Source of the DNA: Gammaproteobacteria bacterium | Lineage (GTDB): Bacteria > Pseudomonadota > Gammaproteobacteria > SZUA-229 | DNA: 34,256 nt | Direction: 5' to 3' | Assembly: GCA_029881425.1 (NCBI GenBank) | Contig: JAOUMO010000004.1 | Coordinates: 1-34,256, forward strand | Shown: positions 31,572 through 34,256 of the stretch, one piece after another | Position numbering within the stretch: position 1 is the first letter of the stretch | How the letters are laid out: every line of letters begins with the position of its first letter | Made by a program: the position numbers and the translations under genes | The notes under the pieces: generated by a model | The model's input: the letters and a program-made list of their open reading frames with translations, nothing else | Told to the model about the DNA's origin: nothing | The model's database searches: none

Positions 31572-31877
31572 CTAGGTTAGTTTAATTTCACGCAGGGCAA
31601 TGTCTATTTTATTCTGTAAATTGCCTACTCGTGAATCCAGGTCTGTAAAACCCTGCTCAAATCCCTGGCTATTGAGTAATTCGTGAGCCAGGTTAAGCGC
31701 CACCATAATGGCTATGCGTTCAGCGCCGATAATCGATCCGCGCTGTTTTATTTCATTTAGTTTTTTATTGAGAAACTCAGCCGAAGCGCGTAACGAATCC
31801 TGTTCGTCAGGTGGACAGGAAACGCGATATTCCTTATCCATTATTTCGATATTGAGACTACTGGTGTCTTTGCTCAC
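31572..31877 (-). CDS. zapA: Cell division protein ZapA
   Basis: IEIMDKEYRVSCPPDEQDSLRASAEFLNKKLNEIK...AERIAIMVALNLAHELL. Confidence 0.93.
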   Translation of the reverse strand: MSKDTSSLNIEIMDKEYRVSCPPDEQDSLRASAEFLNKKLNEIKQRGSIIGAERIAIMVALNLAHELLNSQGFEQGFTDLDSRVGNLQNKIDIALREIKLT

Positions 31878-31904
31878 AGGAAATTAACTCAGGAGAGGGA
31901 GGGG

Positions 31905-32120
31905 CTAGGCAGATTCCATAGCTTTCAGGCGTGAAATCATGCCTTCAACCTGGCTACGAACCTGTTCTTTCTGCTCGACCAGGCCTGATTTATCAGTTTT
32001 TAATGCAAATAGCTGTGCTTTTAGCTGGGCATTTTCTTCCGATAAGCGCTGTGAAAGAGCGAGTAATTCCTCGACCTTGCTTTCCAGTGACTCAATATTT
32101 GTCGTTGCTTGGTTGTTCAT
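31905..32120 (-). CDS. TIGR02449-like small coiled-coil protein (ZapB-like)
   Basis: Short coiled-coil protein (VEELLALSQRLSEENAQLKAQLFALKTDKSGLVEQKEQVRSQVEGMISRLKAME) next to zapA; Met at 32120 is the likely start. Confidence 0.8.
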   Translation of the reverse strand: MNNQATTNIESLESKVEELLALSQRLSEENAQLKAQLFALKTDKSGLVEQKEQVRSQVEGMISRLKAMESA

Positions 32121-32217
32121 AGTGTTTAATATAGTTTCAGAAAAGCCCCGGGTCAAATATAACGTACAGTTTAAGCACGTGCTAAAATACCCGGATGATT
32201 AAAATGAGGAGGCCCGT

Positions 32218-32778
32218 ATGACCGAAAGGCCGCAGTATAACAGCTTACGAGCCGCTTTGGAGAAGACCGATGCGGAGATGACAACAGCCGAGGTGCATGG
32301 CGTTTTATGCGGCATGTACTGCGCTGCTGGCCAGGCAGAACTGGGTAAATGGCTGGAACAGGTTTTTGAGACCTTTGATGTCAACAACATGCTGGTGAAA
32401 GAGGCCAGTCAGCTGCTGGTTGGCCTGCATCGCAGTACCCAGGAGCAATTGAACGATGCCGAGGCGGGTTTTCAGCTGTTGCTGCCCGATGACGAAGCGC
32501 GGCTGTCCGAGCGCTCTGAGGCGCTGGCCAGCTGGTGCCAGGGGTTCACCTTTGGTCTTGTGGCCGGTGGCCTGAAAGAGGGCGCTGACATGCCACAGGA
32601 TAGCCGTGAGTTGATCCGTGACATGGTTGAAATCGCCCGTCTGGGTCATGAGGAGTCCGAGGGTGATGATGAGGATGAGGAGGCTTACATGCAGCTCAGT
32701 GAGTATGTGCGCATGGCCGTGTTGCTGATCAATGAAGAGCTGCAGCCGCTGAAACCCGCCGCTGAGACCCGTCATTAA
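32218..32778 (+). CDS. UPF0149 family protein (YgfB-like)
   Basis: EVHGVLCGMYCA, LASWCQGFTFGLVAGG, acidic EESEGDDEDEEAYMQLSEYVRMAVLLINEEL; upstream of pepP. Confidence 0.9.
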   Translation: MTERPQYNSLRAALEKTDAEMTTAEVHGVLCGMYCAAGQAELGKWLEQVFETFDVNNMLVKEASQLLVGLHRSTQEQLNDAEAGFQLLLPDDEARLSERSEALASWCQGFTFGLVAGGLKEGADMPQDSRELIRDMVEIARLGHEESEGDDEDEEAYMQLSEYVRMAVLLINEELQPLKPAAETRH

Positions 32779-32818
32779 ATAATAATCCATTTGAATAGCC
32801 CCCCAGGATAAGCCGACA

Positions 32819-34120
32819 ATGAATGCAAAGATCCATGCCAAACACAGAAAGCAGCTGATGCGAATGGTCGGTGATGGTGGTATCGCCATCCTGCCGGCGG
32901 CACCACTGCGTACACGTAATCGTGATGTAGAGTATCCCTTCCGCCAGGACAGTGATTTTTATTACCTGAGCGGCTTCCCTGAGCCGGAGGCCGTGATCGT
33001 GCTGGTACCGGGCCGTGCTGCCGGTGAATATATCCTGTTCTGCCGGGATCGCGACCTGGAACACGAGGTCTGGCACGGTCGTCGTTATGGCCCCGAGGGT
33101 GCCATCGAGCTCTTTGGTGCCGACGATGCGTTCCCTATCGATGATATCGATGACATCCTGCCGGGTCTGATGGAGCAGTGTGAGCGGGTATATCACACCA
33201 TGGGACTGGATCCCACCTTCGATAACCGGGTTATGGACTGGGTCAATACGTTGCGCAAGCAGTCACGCTCCGGTGCCCATGTGCCCTATGAGTTCATCTC
33301 ACTGGACTACCTGCTGCATGACATGCGCCTGTTTAAAAATCGCGATGAACTCCGGTTGATGAAAAAGGCGGCGAAAATATCGGTCGAGGCACATAAGCGC
33401 GCGATGCAGATCTGCAAACCGGGCATGTATGAATACCAGCTGGATGCGGAGATCCTGCACGAATTTCAGCGTAACGGTGCCGGCTGGGCCTACCCGAGTA
33501 TTGTTGGTGGTGGTGCCAATGCCTGTATCCTGCATTACACTGAAAATAAGGACCTGCTCAAGGATGGTGACCTGGTGCTGATCGATGCCGGTGCCGAATA
33601 TGATGGTTACGATGCGGACATCACCCGTGCCTTCCCGGTGAATGGCCGTTTCAGTGATGCGCAAAAAGAAATTTTCGAGCTGGTGGTCGAGGCCAATCTG
33701 GAAGCCATCAAGCAGGTGAAGCCGGGCAACCACTGGAATGATCCGCATAATGCCGCGGTAAAAGTATTAACCAGAGGCATGATCGAGCTGGGCCTGTTAA
33801 AGGGCACGGTGACAAAATTAATTAAGGAGGAAGCCTACAAAAAATATTACATGCACCGCACCGGTCACTGGTTAGGGCTGGATGTACATGATGTCGGTGA
33901 ATACAAGCTGGATAATGAATGGCGTATGCTGGAGCCGGGCATGGTGCTCACCATTGAGCCGGGTCTATATATTCCACACGGTAGCCGTGGCGCCAAACGC
34001 TGGTGGGATATAGGCGTGCGGATTGAGGATGATGTGGTGGTGACCAAAGACGGGCATGAGGTTTTGACTGATGGCCTGCCGAAAACCACGCATGAAATTG
34101 AGGCGATAATGGCGTCGTGA
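32819..34120 (+). CDS. pepP: Xaa-Pro aminopeptidase
   Basis: YPFRQDSDFYYLSGFPEPEAV, VLIDAGAEYDGYDADITRAFPVNG, HRTGHWLGLDVHDVGEY metallopeptidase M24 motifs. Confidence 0.96.
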   Translation: MNAKIHAKHRKQLMRMVGDGGIAILPAAPLRTRNRDVEYPFRQDSDFYYLSGFPEPEAVIVLVPGRAAGEYILFCRDRDLEHEVWHGRRYGPEGAIELFGADDAFPIDDIDDILPGLMEQCERVYHTMGLDPTFDNRVMDWVNTLRKQSRSGAHVPYEFISLDYLLHDMRLFKNRDELRLMKKAAKISVEAHKRAMQICKPGMYEYQLDAEILHEFQRNGAGWAYPSIVGGGANACILHYTENKDLLKDGDLVLIDAGAEYDGYDADITRAFPVNGRFSDAQKEIFELVVEANLEAIKQVKPGNHWNDPHNAAVKVLTRGMIELGLLKGTVTKLIKEEAYKKYYMHRTGHWLGLDVHDVGEYKLDNEWRMLEPGMVLTIEPGLYIPHGSRGAKRWWDIGVRIEDDVVVTKDGHEVLTDGLPKTTHEIEAIMAS

Positions 34121-34144
34121 GCTTTTCATGGTGCAACCTAAAAA

Positions 34145-34256
34145 ATGACTGAATCAAATACAAATATTGCAGGTTTTTATGATGTCGTCATTATCGGAGG
34201 CGGCATGGTCGGTGCCAGTCTCGCCTGTGCCCTGGCTAATCAGAAATATAAAAAAA
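34145..34256 (+). CDS. ubiH: UbiH-family FAD-dependent monooxygenase, 5' end only (truncated by window edge)
   Basis: MTESNTNIAGFYDVVIIGGGMVGASLACALANQKYKK: N-terminal FAD Rossmann GxGxxG-type motif; follows pepP as in E. coli. Confidence 0.8.
   Translation, partial: MTESNTNIAGFYDVVIIGGGMVGASLACALANQKYKK

Noticed and set aside
32305-33196. Antisense ORFs over ygfB/pepP (32305..32889, 32729..33196)
   Set aside because: Shadow ORFs of clearly coding plus-strand genes.

Overview
This 34.3-kb window looks like ordinary gammaproteobacterial chromosome carrying mostly housekeeping genes; the lineage is inferred from gene content and order. From left to right: trpG (3' part), trpD, trpC; a Crp/Vfr-type regulator (-); OsmC-like protein; DUF885-type protein; bioA; TerB-like protein; SH3-domain protein, nucleoside deaminase, STAS protein, hslO (all -); gatB, gatA, gatC (-); mreB, mreC, mreD (+) followed directly by a degenerate P-loop ATPase-like gene; two tandem overlapping paralogous small genes; a CheY-like response regulator; coq7 split by an apparent 1-nt frameshift (-); a GlcF-like Fe-S protein (-); a 2Fe-2S ferredoxin; rplM, rpsI; tRNA-Gln(CUG); a porin; a very large FAD/Fe-S oxidoreductase with a DUF3683-type architecture; rpiA (-); ilvA; 5-formyl-THF cyclo-ligase, 6S RNA, zapA and a zapB-like gene (-); ygfB-like gene, pepP and the 5' end of ubiH. 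I found no CRISPR array, IS element, prophage or obvious defence island. The items most worth a second look are: a perfect 32-bp inverted repeat that copies the 3' end of the tRNA-Gln gene in inverted orientation, followed by a repeat unit with ~179-nt spacing built from stacked hairpins; opposed heptanucleotide tandem arrays between the DUF3683-type gene and rpiA; the tandem paralogous pair of unknown function; the ATPase-like gene attached to mreBCD; and the frameshifted coq7.
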